From: Pseudomonas sp. B21-028
GTDB taxonomy: Bacteria > Pseudomonadota > Gammaproteobacteria > Pseudomonadales > Pseudomonadaceae
Direction of reading: 5' to 3'
Length of the DNA: 64,000 bases
NCBI RefSeq assembly: GCF_024749045.1
Contig: NZ_CP087184.1
Span: forward strand, 1 to 64,000
Every line of letters starts with the position of its first letter. Within the stretch, counting starts at the first letter, position 1. Below the pieces are notes generated by a model. It ran no database searches. It worked only from the letters and a program-made list of their open reading frames with translations, and had not been told where the DNA came from. Of the stretch, positions 20,399-30,722 are shown in pieces. Made by a program: the position numbers and the translations under genes.

Positions 20399-21526
20399 CT
20401 ACAGGGCCACCGCCACCTGATTGCGCCCCAACGCCTTCGCCCGATACAACGCCTTATCCGCATTATTCATCAAGCTATGCAGATCCTTATGCCCAGCCTC
20501 CGTCGACGCGACGCCGAGGCTGGCCGTTATCCCGTGGACAGGCTCGATCATCAACCCGCCAATGGTCTGGATCAGTTCTTCTGCAATCCTGATGGCGACC
20601 TCAATGGAAGTATCCGGAAGCAAAATCGCGAACTCCTCCCCACCCAGCCGACCGTGAATGTCAGTCGCACGGAAGGACGAACTGATGACCACACCCATCT
20701 GGCGCAACACCTGATCCCCAACCTGATGACCATAGGTGTCGTTGATCTGCTTGAAGTGGTCCATGTCCAGCATCACCGCACATAACCCCAGCCGGTTGGT
20801 TTTACAGTCGTTGTAGAGCCGTTGGGCATGTTCGAAAAAAGCCCGCCGACTCTTCAGGCCGGTCAGTTCATCGGTCTGGGCTGCGCGGGTAGAAATACTG
20901 TTCGCCTGCTCCATTTCACGGGTCAGTCGGAAAGCGGTTTCCAGTGCCTGGGACATTTTGTGTGTAGCGCGGGCGACAAAGGCCGCGAACACCAGAATCG
21001 AGACTGCCATGCCAACCTGGATCGGGGACGGTTGGAACAACAGCCAGGCGGTGCACGGCAACAGCACCAGGCCAATGGAGACGAGCGTCATGTCGCGGTA
21101 GGCCGAGTAGCAAGACACCGCGCTGACGGACATGCCGACTGTAAAGAGCATGACCAATGCCTGAGCCAAGAGATCGTCCGCCGGCATGACCGCCAATGCG
21201 CCTCCTCCCCAGATGCTGGCGGACAACACCAGCGTGACCCAGTATTTGCGTTCCCAGCGTTGAGGCGTGCGTTTGCTTTCGTCGCTACGCACATAGGCAA
21301 CGAATAACGATACGCGCAGCAGAGTCGATCCACTCAGGATAGCCAGCCACCAGAAGATGACACTGTGGTCAAAGCGATCCCAGCACAGCCAACAGAGCAT
21401 GATGGCCGCGAGGTAGCTGCCAAAAACCGCCGAAACCGATTGGCGAAAGAGTTGCTGCAGCCGGTCGGTTCGCACCTGCTCGGCGATGAACAAATCCTGG
21501 TCATCCCGAGATCCTAGGCAACCCAT
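20399..21526 (-). CDS. Membrane diguanylate cyclase (GGDEF domain)
   Basis: Synthesises cyclic-di-GMP from GTP. The 375-residue product has about five to six hydrophobic segments in residues 30-190 and a C-terminal GGDEF domain starting DELTGLKSRRAFFEH. The active-site loop is GGEEF. Five residues upstream is an inhibitory I-site RATD (RxxD), so product inhibition is likely. I start at MGCLGSRDDQD (21526), with AGGTGA upstream, rather than at the earlier ATG at 21616. The sensor part is an uncharacterised membrane module. Confidence 0.9.
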   Translation of the reverse strand: MGCLGSRDDQDLFIAEQVRTDRLQQLFRQSVSAVFGSYLAAIMLCWLCWDRFDHSVIFWWLAILSGSTLLRVSLFVAYVRSDESKRTPQRWERKYWVTLVLSASIWGGGALAVMPADDLLAQALVMLFTVGMSVSAVSCYSAYRDMTLVSIGLVLLPCTAWLLFQPSPIQVGMAVSILVFAAFVARATHKMSQALETAFRLTREMEQANSISTRAAQTDELTGLKSRRAFFEHAQRLYNDCKTNRLGLCAVMLDMDHFKQINDTYGHQVGDQVLRQMGVVISSSFRATDIHGRLGGEEFAILLPDTSIEVAIRIAEELIQTIGGLMIEPVHGITASLGVASTEAGHKDLHSLMNNADKALYRAKALGRNQVAVAL

Positions 21527-21655
21527 ATGATTCACCTGATCGTGACGCAACTGAAAAGAACGATTGTGGCACCTCGCCAGCAACGCAAACAACCGAGTTG
21601 AGTTCGTTGCTGGCAAATTGGCTGTTGATAGCGTTGAGCAGGTGAACCCGTTAAA

Positions 21656-21685
21656 GAAAAACCCGACGCTTTACGTCGGGTTTTT
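21656..21685 (-). terminator. Terminator after the DUF1311 gene
   Basis: AAACCCGACG and CGTCGGGTTT form a stem with a short CTTTA loop, flanked by A and T runs, downstream of the minus-strand gene at 21769. Confidence 0.88.
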
Positions 21686-21768
21686 CGGTACGACTTTTCG
21701 CTTGTCCTATCGCTTCTTCTTAGCAATAGATGTCTGCCGCTCTTGGAAGACTGCTACCGGTTTACGGG

Positions 21769-22143
21769 TTACTCGACTTGCGAGAGCTTGGCATCGTCGC
21801 AACCGGCAGCACGGCACTCGCGCTCGACAGCTTTGAGTATGACGATACGCGCTTCGGTCTTCTCGTTGGCACAGTCCAGGTAGAGCAGGCCATCGTTGGA
21901 ACAAGCGTTGTCACGAATTTTGATCCATTGGATTTGAGCGGCCTTCACTTTTTTCTTTTGATCCGGGTTCAGGGCACTCATCGTCTTCTTGTATTGATCA
22001 TTGATTTCCTGATCCGACTGAACCATTTTCAGCGACGCGCAATAGGTTCTGTCATAGGCGTTTCTAGGGTTATCGCAACTCATCGCAGAGGCCGATGCGG
22101 ATGCCATTGCCAGCAATGCGCCAACCAACAAAGACTTGATCAC
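21769..22143 (-). CDS. Periplasmic lysozyme-inhibitor LprI-like protein (DUF1311)
   Basis: A 124-residue exported protein with a signal peptide MIKSLLVGALLAMASASASA. The mature part has six cysteines. The central helix region QEINDQYKKTMSALNPDQKKKVKAAQIQWIKIRDNAC is typical of DUF1311, which includes lysozyme-inhibitor LprI. The family call is firm; lysozyme inhibition is inferred. It is monocistronic with its own terminator. Confidence 0.82.
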   Translation of the reverse strand: MIKSLLVGALLAMASASASAMSCDNPRNAYDRTYCASLKMVQSDQEINDQYKKTMSALNPDQKKKVKAAQIQWIKIRDNACSNDGLLYLDCANEKTEARIVILKAVERECRAAGCDDAKLSQVE

Positions 22144-22205
22144 TTACTTCTCTCCCTGAATGCCCTCTATTCATTAGAGGTCGCTGCGGGAATTTATCAT
22201 GAGTG

Positions 22206-22248
22206 CAAAAAAAACGGGCCTGCATTCCCACGCAGTCCCGTTTTTTTC
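22206..22248 (-). terminator. Terminator after metQ
   Basis: AAACGGG...CCCGTTT stem with an inner TGC/GCA pairing and long A and T runs, 15 bases beyond the metQ stop. Confidence 0.85.
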
Positions 22249-22262
22249 ATCACCCGATCAGA

Positions 22263-23033
22263 TCAAAACGCCGGCAAAACCGCGCCTTTGTATTTCTCCA
22301 GAATAAACGCCTTCACTTCCGGGCTATGCAGCGCAGCCGCCAGCTTCTTCATCGCCTCGCTTTCCTTGTCGTCCTCACGGGCTACCAGAATGTTCACGTA
22401 AGGCGAGTCGCTGCCTTCGATCACCAGGGCATCCTTGGACGGATCCAGCTTGGCTTCCAGCGCATAGTTGGTGTTGATCAGCGCCAGGTCCACCTGAGTC
22501 AGCACACGCGGAATGGTCGCCGCTTCCAGTTCACGGAATTTCAGATCCTTCGAGTTCTCCACAATGTCCTTGGTGGTCGACAAGATGTTGTTCGAATCCT
22601 TCAGCTTGATTACCCCAGCCTTCGCCAGCAGCAACAGCGCACGGCCGCCATTGGTAGCGTCGTTGGGGATGATCACGGTGGCACCACCTGGCAGTTCTTC
22701 AAGTTTCTTGTACTTGCTCGAGTAGGCGCCCAGGGGTTCCAGGTGCACGCCGGCGACGCTCACCAGATGAGTGCCCTTGGCCTTGTTGAACTCATCCAGG
22801 TACGGCTGGTGCTGGAAGAAGTTGGCGTCCAGGCGCTTTTCGGCGACCTGTACGTTCGGCTGGATATAGTCGGTGAAGACTTTGACCTTGAGGTCCACGC
22901 CTTCTTTGGCCAGGGCCGGTTTGACGAACTCAAGGATCTCCGCGTGAGGCACCGGCGTTGCCGCAACGGTCAGGGTGTCGGCGTGGGCGGAAAATGCTGC
23001 GGCGGCAGCGAAGGCAACCAGTAACTTCTTCAT
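22263..23033 (-). CDS. metQ: D/L-methionine ABC transporter substrate-binding lipoprotein-type protein
   Basis: NlpA-family periplasmic methionine-binding protein of 256 aa. It has an N-terminal signal MKKLLVAFAAAAAFSAHA without a clear lipobox, so it may be soluble. Family segments PVPHAEILEFVKP, VFTDYIQPN, DANFFQHQPYLDEFN and DLALINTNYAL are all present. It is the last gene of metN-metI-metQ. Confidence 0.95.
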   Translation of the reverse strand: MKKLLVAFAAAAAFSAHADTLTVAATPVPHAEILEFVKPALAKEGVDLKVKVFTDYIQPNVQVAEKRLDANFFQHQPYLDEFNKAKGTHLVSVAGVHLEPLGAYSSKYKKLEELPGGATVIIPNDATNGGRALLLLAKAGVIKLKDSNNILSTTKDIVENSKDLKFRELEAATIPRVLTQVDLALINTNYALEAKLDPSKDALVIEGSDSPYVNILVAREDDKESEAMKKLAAALHSPEVKAFILEKYKGAVLPAF

Positions 23034-23111
23034 TCAGCTAACTCCTTGTGGGGCGCCCGCTCTCGGCGCCTGCCAGCGAATGGCTGGCTCATGGTTTATG
23101 GGCACGAGGCC

Positions 23112-23786
23112 TTATTTTCTAGAGAAATGCACAACCAGCTTGTCGCCTACGGTTTGCAGGACCTGGACCAGCACCAGCAGCAGTACCACCGTGACCACCA
23201 TGACATCGGTCTGGAAACGCTGGTAACCGAACCGGATCGCCAGGTCGCCCAAGCCACCAGCGCCCACCACACCGGCCATGGCCGTGTAGGACACCAGCGT
23301 AATCGCTGTCACCGTAATCGCTGCAAAGATGCCCGGACGGGCTTCCGGCAGCAAGGCGTTGACGATGATCTGTCGGGTGGTTGCGCCCATGGCCTGGGTC
23401 GCTTCAATGATGCCGCGGTCGACTTCGCGCAGGGCGGTTTCCACCAGGCGGGCGAAGAACGGTGTCGCGCCGACCACCAGCGGTGGGATCGCGCCAGCCA
23501 CGCCCAACGAGGTGCCGGTAATCAATACCGTGAACGGAATCATCACGATCAACAGAATGATAAACGGCAGCGAGCGCAGGATGTTGACGATCAGCGACAA
23601 CAGCGCATAAACGCCGCGGGCCTCGAGCAACTGGCGTGGGCTGCACAGGAACAGCAGCACCCCCAGCGGCAGGCCGAGCAGCACGGTGAACAACAGCGAG
23701 CCGAACAGCATCAGGAAGGTGTCGCCGGTCGCCAGCCAGATTTCCAGCCAGTCGATGTTGGAGAAGAATGAACTCAACAGTTCCAT
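23112..23786 (-). CDS. metI: Methionine ABC transporter permease
   Basis: Inner-membrane permease of 224 aa with about five membrane segments. It carries the BPD-transporter EAA loop as ETALREVDRGIIEATQAMGA. The start codon overlaps the metN stop by one base (TGATG). It forms the MetNI channel energised by MetN. Confidence 0.95.
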   Translation of the reverse strand: MELLSSFFSNIDWLEIWLATGDTFLMLFGSLLFTVLLGLPLGVLLFLCSPRQLLEARGVYALLSLIVNILRSLPFIILLIVMIPFTVLITGTSLGVAGAIPPLVVGATPFFARLVETALREVDRGIIEATQAMGATTRQIIVNALLPEARPGIFAAITVTAITLVSYTAMAGVVGAGGLGDLAIRFGYQRFQTDVMVVTVVLLLVLVQVLQTVGDKLVVHFSRK

Positions 23787-24793
23787 CAGCGCAGCACCTC
23801 CATGTGAACATCGGCCGCGGTGAAGCGGGCAAACGCCGCCTCCATGTCACCGCCGGTGATGGCGAGGGTCAGTTGCCCATAGGGGGTGTCTTTGATGCGG
23901 TCGATACGGCCGGCCAGGATGCTGTAGTCCACACCGGTTTCCCGGGCGACGGTGCCGAGCAAGGGTGCGTAGGTCGCATCGCCCTGGAAGGTCAGACGCA
24001 CGATGCGCCCGGGTACGTGGGCAAAATCGTCGCGCTGTTCGCTCTCGTCGATCTGCTCGTCTTCCTGGACGAAACGCTTGGTGGTCGGGTGCTTGGGATG
24101 CAGGAACACGTCGGCCACCGGACCTTGCTCGACGATGACGCCGGCGTCCATCACCGCCACTTCATCGCAGACCCGGCGGATCACGTCCATTTCATGGGTG
24201 ATCAACACGATGGTCAGCTTCAGCTCGCGGTTGATTTCGGCCAGCAGTTGCAGCACCGATGCGGTGGTCTGCGGGTCGAGCGCACTGGTGGCCTCGTCAC
24301 ACAGCAAAATCTTGGGCTTGGTTGCCAGGGCGCGGGCAATGCCGACGCGCTGCTTCTGGCCGCCGGACAACTGCGCCGGGTACTTCCTGGCGTGGTCAGA
24401 CAGACCTACACGGGCCAGCAACTCGGCTACCCGCCGGTCAATGTCGTTGCGGGACAACTCGCCCGCCAAGGTCAGAGGCAGGGCCACGTTGTCGGCCACG
24501 GTCTTGGAGGCCAACAGGTTGAAGTGTTGGAAAATCATCCCGACCTGTTGACGGAAGCGTCGCAGGCCCGTGGCGTCCAGGGCGGTGATTTCTTCACCGT
24601 CGACGATGATCTTGCCGCCGCTGGCGTCTTCCAGTCGATTGATCAGACGCAGCAGGGTACTTTTTCCTGCACCGGAGTGGCCGATCAGGCCGAAGACCTG
24701 ACCGTTCTCGATCGTCAGGCTGGTCGGGTGCAGCGCGGGAATATCCTTACCGGCGACGCGGTAGGTTTTATGGACGTTTTGAAACTCAATCAC
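23786..24793 (-). CDS. metN: Methionine ABC transporter ATP-binding protein
   Basis: ABC ATPase of 335 aa starting [21 protein letters not shown]. Walker A is GHSGAGKST, the signature [15 protein letters not shown] and Walker [13 protein letters not shown]. The C-terminal part (about 255-335) is the NIL/C2 domain that senses methionine and inhibits transport in this family. It is first in the operon, with a TTGCCA-TT-TGGCAA palindrome about 100 bases upstream. Confidence 0.96.
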   Translation of the reverse strand: MIEFQNVHKTYRVAGKDIPALHPTSLTIENGQVFGLIGHSGAGKSTLLRLINRLEDASGGKIIVDGEEITALDATGLRRFRQQVGMIFQHFNLLASKTVADNVALPLTLAGELSRNDIDRRVAELLARVGLSDHARKYPAQLSGGQKQRVGIARALATKPKILLCDEATSALDPQTTASVLQLLAEINRELKLTIVLITHEMDVIRRVCDEVAVMDAGVIVEQGPVADVFLHPKHPTTKRFVQEDEQIDESEQRDDFAHVPGRIVRLTFQGDATYAPLLGTVARETGVDYSILAGRIDRIKDTPYGQLTLAITGGDMEAAFARFTAADVHMEVLR

Positions 24794-25451
24794 GTAGCGA
24801 ACCTTGTGGGGCGCGTTGGAAAAGGGGGGCGGTTAGCCGGGGCGCATTTTAGCCTGTCTGTATAGAGGCCATTAGCATTTATTTCGCAATCTGGTTGCCA
24901 TTTGGCAATAACGCGATCGAAGGTCTGCAAGCCTGGCCGTCAGTCCTTGGTGCCTATCCTAGCCACCGTCGGGGGCCGATGGTCATGCAGCGGTCGCCTG
25001 GCCTGACAGGCAAACGATCGTTCATCGGTCCTGCTCAAGAGCATTTAAAGTTAGTTGTTAAATATATCCACATACTCGGTTTCATTTCGAATAAGTCCTT
25101 TCAGCTATCCACGGGCACCGTCAATCCATGATGTGATGCCTAACCACCAAGGCCCATCGCCTCAGACCAGCCCGGAATGGGTCGACCGTTATCAAGGCGT
25201 GGATACGCGCCAGAGATGGAGGACCGAGAGCCTGCGCGATGGCATCTGACCGCTGAAGTTTTGCCAACCCAACGTTGATGCTCATCTTTGCCGGGTTGGC
25301 GCTGGCCGGAAACTCCAGGCGCGTTCCGAGGGAACGGCTCGAACCCTCATCAGTCACTACATAAGCCACTCCCAAATGCCTGGGCGCCACCGCCCGGCGC
25401 TTGTCCGCAAGCCCTGCGTGAAAAGGGATCGAAACGAGGAGTTTATGTCTG
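24794..25451. other. Long gene-free region between metN and katE
   Basis: About 650 bases with no ORF that looks real. The first 100 bases are AT-rich and hold the metN upstream palindrome. Bases 25020-25110 are AT-rich and could carry the katE promoter. The remainder is GC-rich with no recognised repeat or RNA family. Confidence 0.55.
24895..24908. promoter_or_regulatory. Palindromic operator candidate upstream of metNIQ
   Basis: TTGCCA-TT-TGGCAA is a perfect 6-2-6 inverted repeat, 102 bases before metN, in an AT-rich stretch. The binding protein is unknown. Confidence 0.35.
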
Positions 25452-27590
25452 ATGAATACCAAGCAGCCTGCAACCGGCAAGAGCCAACTGGCCGGGACCG
25501 ACACCCTGGATCGCGGCAACACCAACGCCAAGCTTGAGAGCCTGGAGCCGTTTCGCTCCGATGCCACCGAGCAGGCCCTGCGCACCAATCAGGGTGTGAA
25601 GATCGCCGACAACCAGAACACTCTCCGCGCCGGCGCCCGTGGGCCCTCGCTGCTGGAAGACTTCATCATGCGTGAAAAGATCACGCATTTTGACCATGAG
25701 CGTATTCCTGAGCGCATCGTGCACGCCCGCGGTACCGGGGCCCACGGTTACTTTCAAAGTTACGAAGCGCATTCGGCGCTGACCAAGGCCGGCTTCCTAC
25801 AGGACCCAAGCAAAAAGACTCCGGTGTTCGTGCGCTTTTCCACCGTGCAAGGGCCGCGGGGTTCTGGTGACACGGTGCGTGACGTGCGTGGTTTTGCGGT
25901 GAAGTTCTTTACCGACGAAGGCAACTTCGACCTGGTAGGCAACAACATGCCGGTCTTTTTCATACAGGATGCGGTGAAGTTTCCGGACTTTGTCCACGCG
26001 GTAAAACCCGAACCCCACAACGAGATTCCTACCGGCGGCTCGGCCCACGATACCTTCTGGGATTTTGTCTCGCTGGTGCCGGAATCGGCTCACATGGTGA
26101 TCTGGGCGATGTCCGACCGGGCCATTCCAAAAAGCCTGCGGAGCATGCAAGGCTTCGGCGTGCATACGTTCCGCATGATCAACGCCGAAGGCCGCAGCAG
26201 TTTCGTCAAGTTCCATTGGCGACCCAAGGTCGGTACGTGTTCATTGGTGTGGGACGAAGCCCAGAAGTTGGCCGGTAAAGATACGGACTACCACCGTCGC
26301 GATCTGTGGGAAGCGATCGAGATGGGGGATTACCCGGAGTGGGAGTTCGGTGTGCAGATCGTCGCCGAGGAAGACGAGCACAAATTCGATTTCGACCTGC
26401 TCGACCCGACCAAGATCATTCCTGAAGAACTCGTGCCCATCACGCCCCTGGGCAAGATGGTGCTGAACCGCAACCCGGATAACTTCTTCGCCGAAGTCGA
26501 GCAAGTCGCCTTCTGCCCCGGGCATATCGTGCCGGGCATCGACTTTTCCAACGACCCGTTGCTGCAAGGCCGGCTCTTTTCCTACACCGATACGCAAATC
26601 AGCCGACTTGGTGGGCCGAATTTTCATGAGCTGCCGATCAACCGGGCGATCACCCCGGTGCACAACGGCCAGCGCGACGCCATGCACCGCACCACCATCG
26701 ACAAGGGGCGGACCTCCTACGAGCCCAACTCCATCGACGGTGGCTGGCCGAAGGAAACCCCGCCCGGTCCGCAAGACGGTGGTTTTGAAAGCTATCCGGA
26801 GCGTATCGACGCCTACAAGATCCGCCAGCGCAGTGACTCGTTCAGCGACCATTTTTCCCAGGCGCGGCTGTTCTACAAGAGCATGAGTGTCCACGAACAG
26901 GAGCACATCATCGCGGCCTACAGTTTCGAGTTGGGCAAGGTCGAGCGGGAGTACATCAGGGCGCGGCAGGTTAACGAGATCCTCGCCAACATCGATTTGG
27001 AGCTGGCGGCGCGGGTGGCGAAAAACCTTGGGTTGCCAGCGCCCACCGCGTGCACCGTGGATGTGCCGACCCCTTCGCTGGAAACATCTCCAGCCTTGAG
27101 CCAGGCGAACCTGCTGTCTGGCGATATCAAGACGCGCAAAGTCGCGGTGCTGGTGGCGAACGGTGTCGATGGGGCGATCATCGATGCGCTCAAGCAGGCG
27201 CTGAAGGCCGAGGGCGCCCATGCAAAAATCCTCGGGCCGACCTCGGCGCCAGTCATGACCGCCGCTGGGCAAACGCTGCCGGTGGACGCGTCCATGGAAG
27301 GGTTGCCGTCCATTGCGTTTGACGCAGTGTTCGTACCGGGTGGCGCGCAATCGATCCAGGCCCTGAGCGGCGATGGCGTTGCGCTGCATTACCTGCTGGA
27401 GGCCTACAAACACCTGAAGGCTATTGCCCTCAACGGCGAAGCCAGGCAATTGCTGGCGCTGTTGAAACTGGACGTGGACGCGGGGCTGATTCCGGATGCG
27501 GATGCCGGCAAGTTCGCGGATTTCTTTGCGGCGATTGCCCAGCATCGGGTTTGGGCGCGGGAGCCCAAGGCCAAGGGGATTCCGGCTTGA
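25452..27590 (+). CDS. katE: Large-subunit catalase HPII
   Basis: Monofunctional haem catalase degrading hydrogen peroxide, 712 aa. The N-terminal extension of large-subunit catalases is present. The catalytic His lies in [14 protein letters not shown], the Asn in [10 protein letters not shown], and the proximal Tyr in [15 protein letters not shown]. Residues from about 560 form the DJ-1/type-1 glutamine-amidotransferase-like C-terminal domain typical of HPII. The ATG has GAGGAG about 10 bases upstream. Another ATG at 25445 lies in a different frame and is not used. It is likely a stationary-phase gene, inferred from the family. Confidence 0.97.
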   Translation: MNTKQPATGKSQLAGTDTLDRGNTNAKLESLEPFRSDATEQALRTNQGVKIADNQNTLRAGARGPSLLEDFIMREKITHFDHERIPERIVHARGTGAHGYFQSYEAHSALTKAGFLQDPSKKTPVFVRFSTVQGPRGSGDTVRDVRGFAVKFFTDEGNFDLVGNNMPVFFIQDAVKFPDFVHAVKPEPHNEIPTGGSAHDTFWDFVSLVPESAHMVIWAMSDRAIPKSLRSMQGFGVHTFRMINAEGRSSFVKFHWRPKVGTCSLVWDEAQKLAGKDTDYHRRDLWEAIEMGDYPEWEFGVQIVAEEDEHKFDFDLLDPTKIIPEELVPITPLGKMVLNRNPDNFFAEVEQVAFCPGHIVPGIDFSNDPLLQGRLFSYTDTQISRLGGPNFHELPINRAITPVHNGQRDAMHRTTIDKGRTSYEPNSIDGGWPKETPPGPQDGGFESYPERIDAYKIRQRSDSFSDHFSQARLFYKSMSVHEQEHIIAAYSFELGKVEREYIRARQVNEILANIDLELAARVAKNLGLPAPTACTVDVPTPSLETSPALSQANLLSGDIKTRKVAVLVANGVDGAIIDALKQALKAEGAHAKILGPTSAPVMTAAGQTLPVDASMEGLPSIAFDAVFVPGGAQSIQALSGDGVALHYLLEAYKHLKAIALNGEARQLLALLKLDVDAGLIPDADAGKFADFFAAIAQHRVWAREPKAKGIPA

Positions 27591-27624
27591 TGACCGTCTG
27601 AAAAAGGCTTGTTGCCTGTCAGGA

Positions 27625-27656
27625 CGCTATCGCGAGCAAGCTACGCTCCCACAGGA
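27625..27656. repeat. REP single unit, family A
   Basis: GCTATCGCGAGCAAGCTACGCTCCCACAGG, one unit just after katE. Confidence 0.75.
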
Positions 27657-27697
27657 TTCTATGTCGGATACAAAATTTGTATTCACAACACATCCAA

Positions 27698-27789
27698 TGT
27701 GGGAGCGAGCCTGCTCGCGATAGTGGTGGGTCAGCTTGCGGGTATGTTAGATGTGCTGACGCCATCGCGAGCAGGCTCGCTCCCACAGG
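27698..27789. repeat. REP pair, family A
   Basis: TGTGGGAGCGAGCCTGCTCG and the inverted copy CGAGCAGGCTCGCTCCCACA about 50 bases apart, in a BIME-like arrangement. Confidence 0.88.
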
Positions 27790-27829
27790 GCCGATGGCGT
27801 ATGCAAATATCGCGAACAGTCCCAATCCA

Positions 27830-27858
27830 ATGTGGGAGCGAGCCTGCTCGCGATGCTT
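27830..27858. repeat. REP single unit, family A
   Basis: ATGTGGGAGCGAGCCTGCTC GCGAT abuts the stop codon of the minus-strand lipoprotein gene. Confidence 0.8.
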
Positions 27859-28572
27859 TTAGGATTTACGCGGAGTCAGCACCAGCTGTGCCGGCACGCT
27901 GCGCAGGATCTGTTTGCGAAGCTTCAGATCAAACCCCGTATCCAGCTTCTTGACCCGCTTGGTCAGCAGGTTCGCCAGCCACGGATAATCGTCGGTACGC
28001 GGCGCCTGGACGGTGACATCACACTGAAAATTCACCACATCAGCGGCAATGGCATCCAGTTGCCGACGCATTTGCTGGATATCGTTGATATTGAGCTGAA
28101 TCGTGGTGCTCTCGGCGCTCGGATCGATCACCTTGGCGGCCGGTTTGGTTTCGGCAGCCTGGAGAGCCGCTTCGGCTTTATCCAGCTCGACCTTACGAGC
28201 CTCGGCTATTGCGTCATTGAATTCACCGGTCAGCGCTGGTGCCTTGGGCATCAGGGCGCGGGCACGGCTCAGGGCGGTGGCGGCGGCGTTTACATCGCCT
28301 TTTTGCAGATCGATCTGGCTGCGGCGCAGATACGCCTCGGCCAGTTGCCGCTGATAGGGCTCCAGCGTCGGGTCGTTCGGCGTCTGGGCCTGCAGTGCGG
28401 CCAGCTGATCTTCAGCGGTGGCCAACTCATTGCCGGCCAGGCTTTGTTCCAACTGCGCAATGGCCGGGCCCCGGGTGTCGGGTGCTTCGGTCACTGGCGG
28501 CGAACTGGTGCAAGCCCCCAGCAGCAAGGAAAATGCGACAAGGAGCAGATAACGGGAGGCGAACGGCTTCAT
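27859..28572 (-). CDS. Predicted lipoprotein of unknown function, TPR-like (PA5502-type)
   Basis: A 237-residue protein with a lipoprotein signal (MKPFASRYLLLVAFSLLLGAC, lipobox LGAC). A helical TPR-like region follows (LEPYQRQLAEAYLRRSQIDLQKGDVNAAATALSRARAL), then an Ala/Lys-rich segment and a conserved end. I start at MKPFAS (28572); the open frame continues upstream over znuB. It sits beyond znuB as in P. aeruginosa, but a role in zinc uptake is not established. Confidence 0.75.
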   Translation of the reverse strand: MKPFASRYLLLVAFSLLLGACTSSPPVTEAPDTRGPAIAQLEQSLAGNELATAEDQLAALQAQTPNDPTLEPYQRQLAEAYLRRSQIDLQKGDVNAAATALSRARALMPKAPALTGEFNDAIAEARKVELDKAEAALQAAETKPAAKVIDPSAESTTIQLNINDIQQMRRQLDAIAADVVNFQCDVTVQAPRTDDYPWLANLLTKRVKKLDTGFDLKLRKQILRSVPAQLVLTPRKS

Positions 28573-28610
28573 TTCCTGCGACTCTCTATTTGCGCAAAAA
28601 GCGAGCAAGT

Positions 28611-29399
28611 CTACACCCCTCGGCGGGGCAGGACAAAACTCAGCAGAAACAATGCCGCGGCGCTGACCACGATCGACGGCCCGGCCGGGGTGTCCTTGAA
28701 CCACGACAAGGCCAGCCCGCCACACACCGCAAGCATGCCCAGCAGGCTCGCGCCGAGGGCCATCTGCTCCGGCGAGCGGGCGTGACGTTGTGCCGCGGCC
28801 GCCGGGATGATCAGCAATGAAGTAATCAGCAATACACCGACAATTTTCATCGCCACGGCAATCACCACCGCGATCAGCAGCATCAGCGCCAACCGCAGCC
28901 CCGTTACGGGCAGGCCTTCGACCCGGGCCAGTTCTTCGTGGACGGTGACGGCCAGCAACGGTCGCCAGAGCGCCACCAGCAACAGCAGCACAGCCGCGCT
29001 GCCACCCAGGATCCAGGCCAGGTCCGTCGGACTGATGGCCAGCAGGTCACCGAACAGGTAGGCCATCAAGTCGATCCGCACTTCACGCATGAAACTCAGC
29101 ACCACCAGCCCAAGGGACAGGGTACTGGGCGCGAGGATACCCAGCAGTGTATCGGACGCCAGCGGCTGGCGCTGTTGCAAGGTCACCAGTACCACCGCCA
29201 GCAACAGACAGCCGACGGTCACCGCCACCGTTGGGCTGACGTCCAGCAGGAACCCCAGCGCTACACCCAGCAAGGCGGCGTGGGACAAGGTATCGCCGAA
29301 ATAGGCCATGCGCCGCCAGACCACGAATGAGCCCAGGGGACCGGCCACCAGCGCGAGGGCCAGGCCTGCAAGCAGGGCGTACATCAGAAAATCAGCCAT
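28611..29399 (-). CDS. znuB: Zinc ABC transporter permease
   Basis: Inner-membrane permease of the ABC-3 metal transporter family, 262 aa, starting [20 protein letters not shown]. It has about eight hydrophobic segments and the family motifs [15 protein letters not shown] and [10 protein letters not shown]. Its start overlaps the znuC end by 8 bases (29392-29399), indicating coupled translation. Confidence 0.95.
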   Translation of the reverse strand: MADFLMYALLAGLALALVAGPLGSFVVWRRMAYFGDTLSHAALLGVALGFLLDVSPTVAVTVGCLLLAVVLVTLQQRQPLASDTLLGILAPSTLSLGLVVLSFMREVRIDLMAYLFGDLLAISPTDLAWILGGSAAVLLLLVALWRPLLAVTVHEELARVEGLPVTGLRLALMLLIAVVIAVAMKIVGVLLITSLLIIPAAAAQRHARSPEQMALGASLLGMLAVCGGLALSWFKDTPAGPSIVVSAAALFLLSFVLPRRGV

Positions 29400-30174
29400 G
29401 CTTGCAGCCATCTCCATGAACATGGGGGGTAACAGGTGCACCGATGACCACCGAACCGTGCAGGTCATGGGCGTGGTCATGGTGGTGGTGATAGATCGCC
29501 AGGCTGGGTGCGTTCTTGCCGAACAGCTCGACGAATGCCGGGTCGCCGCTGACCTGCTCGGGATGCCCGGAACAGCAGACATGCCGATTGAGGCAGACCA
29601 CCTGGTCGGTGGTACTCATGACCAGGTGAAGATCATGGGAGACCATCAGCACGCCGCAGCCATGGCGGTCGCGCAGGCGGGTGATCAAGCTGTACAGCTC
29701 GGCCTGTCCCGCCACATCGACCCCTTGTACCGGCTCGTCGAGCACCAGCAGCTCGGGCTCGCGCAGCAAGGCACGGGCCAGTAGCACGCGCTGCATTTCA
29801 CCGCCGGAGATGCTTTGCACCGGGTTGTCGATCACGTGTTCGGCGCCGACTTCGTTGAGTGCCGCCAGGGCCCGCCCGCGATCCACGCCAGGCACCAGGC
29901 GCAGGAAACGCAGGACCGACAGGGGCAGCGTCGGGTCTACATGGAGTTTTTGTGGCATATAGCCGACCCGCAGCTTCGGTTTGCGCCAGACACTGCCGCT
30001 GTCCGGCTTGAGCAAACCCAGCACGGCGCGCACCAGGGTGGTCTTGCCGGCGCCGTTGGGACCGATCAGGGTGACGATCTGCCCCGGCTCGACGCTCAGG
30101 TGGATGTTGTCCAGCACGTTCTGCCCGGCGAACGTCACGGCCACCTGCTCGAGGCGGATCAAGGCATTGCTCAT
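29392..30174 (-). CDS. znuC: Zinc ABC transporter ATP-binding protein with His-rich tail
   Basis: ABC ATPase of 260 aa with Walker [10 protein letters not shown], signature [16 protein letters not shown] and Walker [13 protein letters not shown]. The C-terminus carries two His-rich clusters ([13 protein letters not shown] and [10 protein letters not shown]), probably zinc-binding. Its ATG overlaps the zur stop by one base. Confidence 0.95.
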   Translation of the reverse strand: MSNALIRLEQVAVTFAGQNVLDNIHLSVEPGQIVTLIGPNGAGKTTLVRAVLGLLKPDSGSVWRKPKLRVGYMPQKLHVDPTLPLSVLRFLRLVPGVDRGRALAALNEVGAEHVIDNPVQSISGGEMQRVLLARALLREPELLVLDEPVQGVDVAGQAELYSLITRLRDRHGCGVLMVSHDLHLVMSTTDQVVCLNRHVCCSGHPEQVSGDPAFVELFGKNAPSLAIYHHHHDHAHDLHGSVVIGAPVTPHVHGDGCKHG

Positions 30175-30656
30175 CAGGCCCCCTGGCAACCGGAGCAGAG
30201 ACCGACCACTTCGACGGTCTGGCTGTCGACCATGAAACCGACCTCCTTGGCACTGGCGACGATGGCATCGCTGATGGACTTCTGTTCCAGCTCGATGGCG
30301 GCGTGGCATTCGCGGCAGATCAGGAACTGGCCTTGATGGGCGTGCTCGGGATGGTTGCAGCCGACGAAGGCGTTCAGGGAGGAAATGCGATGCACCAGGC
30401 CGTTTTCCAGGAGGAAGTCCAGCGCCCGATAGACTGTCGGCGGCGCGGCGCGGCGGCCATCCTGTTCGCTGAGCACCGCCAGAATGTCGTAGGCACCCAA
30501 CGGCTTGTGGCTTTGCCAGACCAGTTCCAGCACGCGCCGCCGCAAGGCGGTCAGGCGCAGCCCCTGCCGTGCACAGATGGCATCGGCCTCGGACAGCGCG
30601 CTGTGCACGCAGTGGGAGTGATCGTGGGGACGACTGGCGAGGGGTGTAATAGGCAT
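30174..30656 (-). CDS. zur: Zinc uptake transcriptional repressor (Fur family)
   Basis: Zinc-responsive Fur-family repressor of 160 aa. It has a winged helix ([47 protein letters not shown]), a C-terminal dimerisation part with [17 protein letters not shown] and a final CSGC. These supply the CxxC/CxxC structural zinc site. It is first in zur-znuC-znuB and divergent from znuA, the usual arrangement for joint control. Confidence 0.93.
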   Translation of the reverse strand: MPITPLASRPHDHSHCVHSALSEADAICARQGLRLTALRRRVLELVWQSHKPLGAYDILAVLSEQDGRRAAPPTVYRALDFLLENGLVHRISSLNAFVGCNHPEHAHQGQFLICRECHAAIELEQKSISDAIVASAKEVGFMVDSQTVEVVGLCSGCQGA

Positions 30657-30722
30657 GGGCAGCGACGAGTTCAGTGAGAGACGTTATTATGTTACCCGTT
30701 CTCGCCTCTTCGAGTGGTCATC

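Noticed and set aside
25137-25249. Small ORF (37 codons, starts MPNHQGPS) upstream of katE
   Set aside because: It has no ribosome site and no recognisable similarity; the composition does not support coding.
30683-30695. Zur box GTTATTATGTTAC between zur and znuA
   Set aside because: Placement is right, but the palindrome is poor and the match to the Zur consensus is too weak to annotate as a site.
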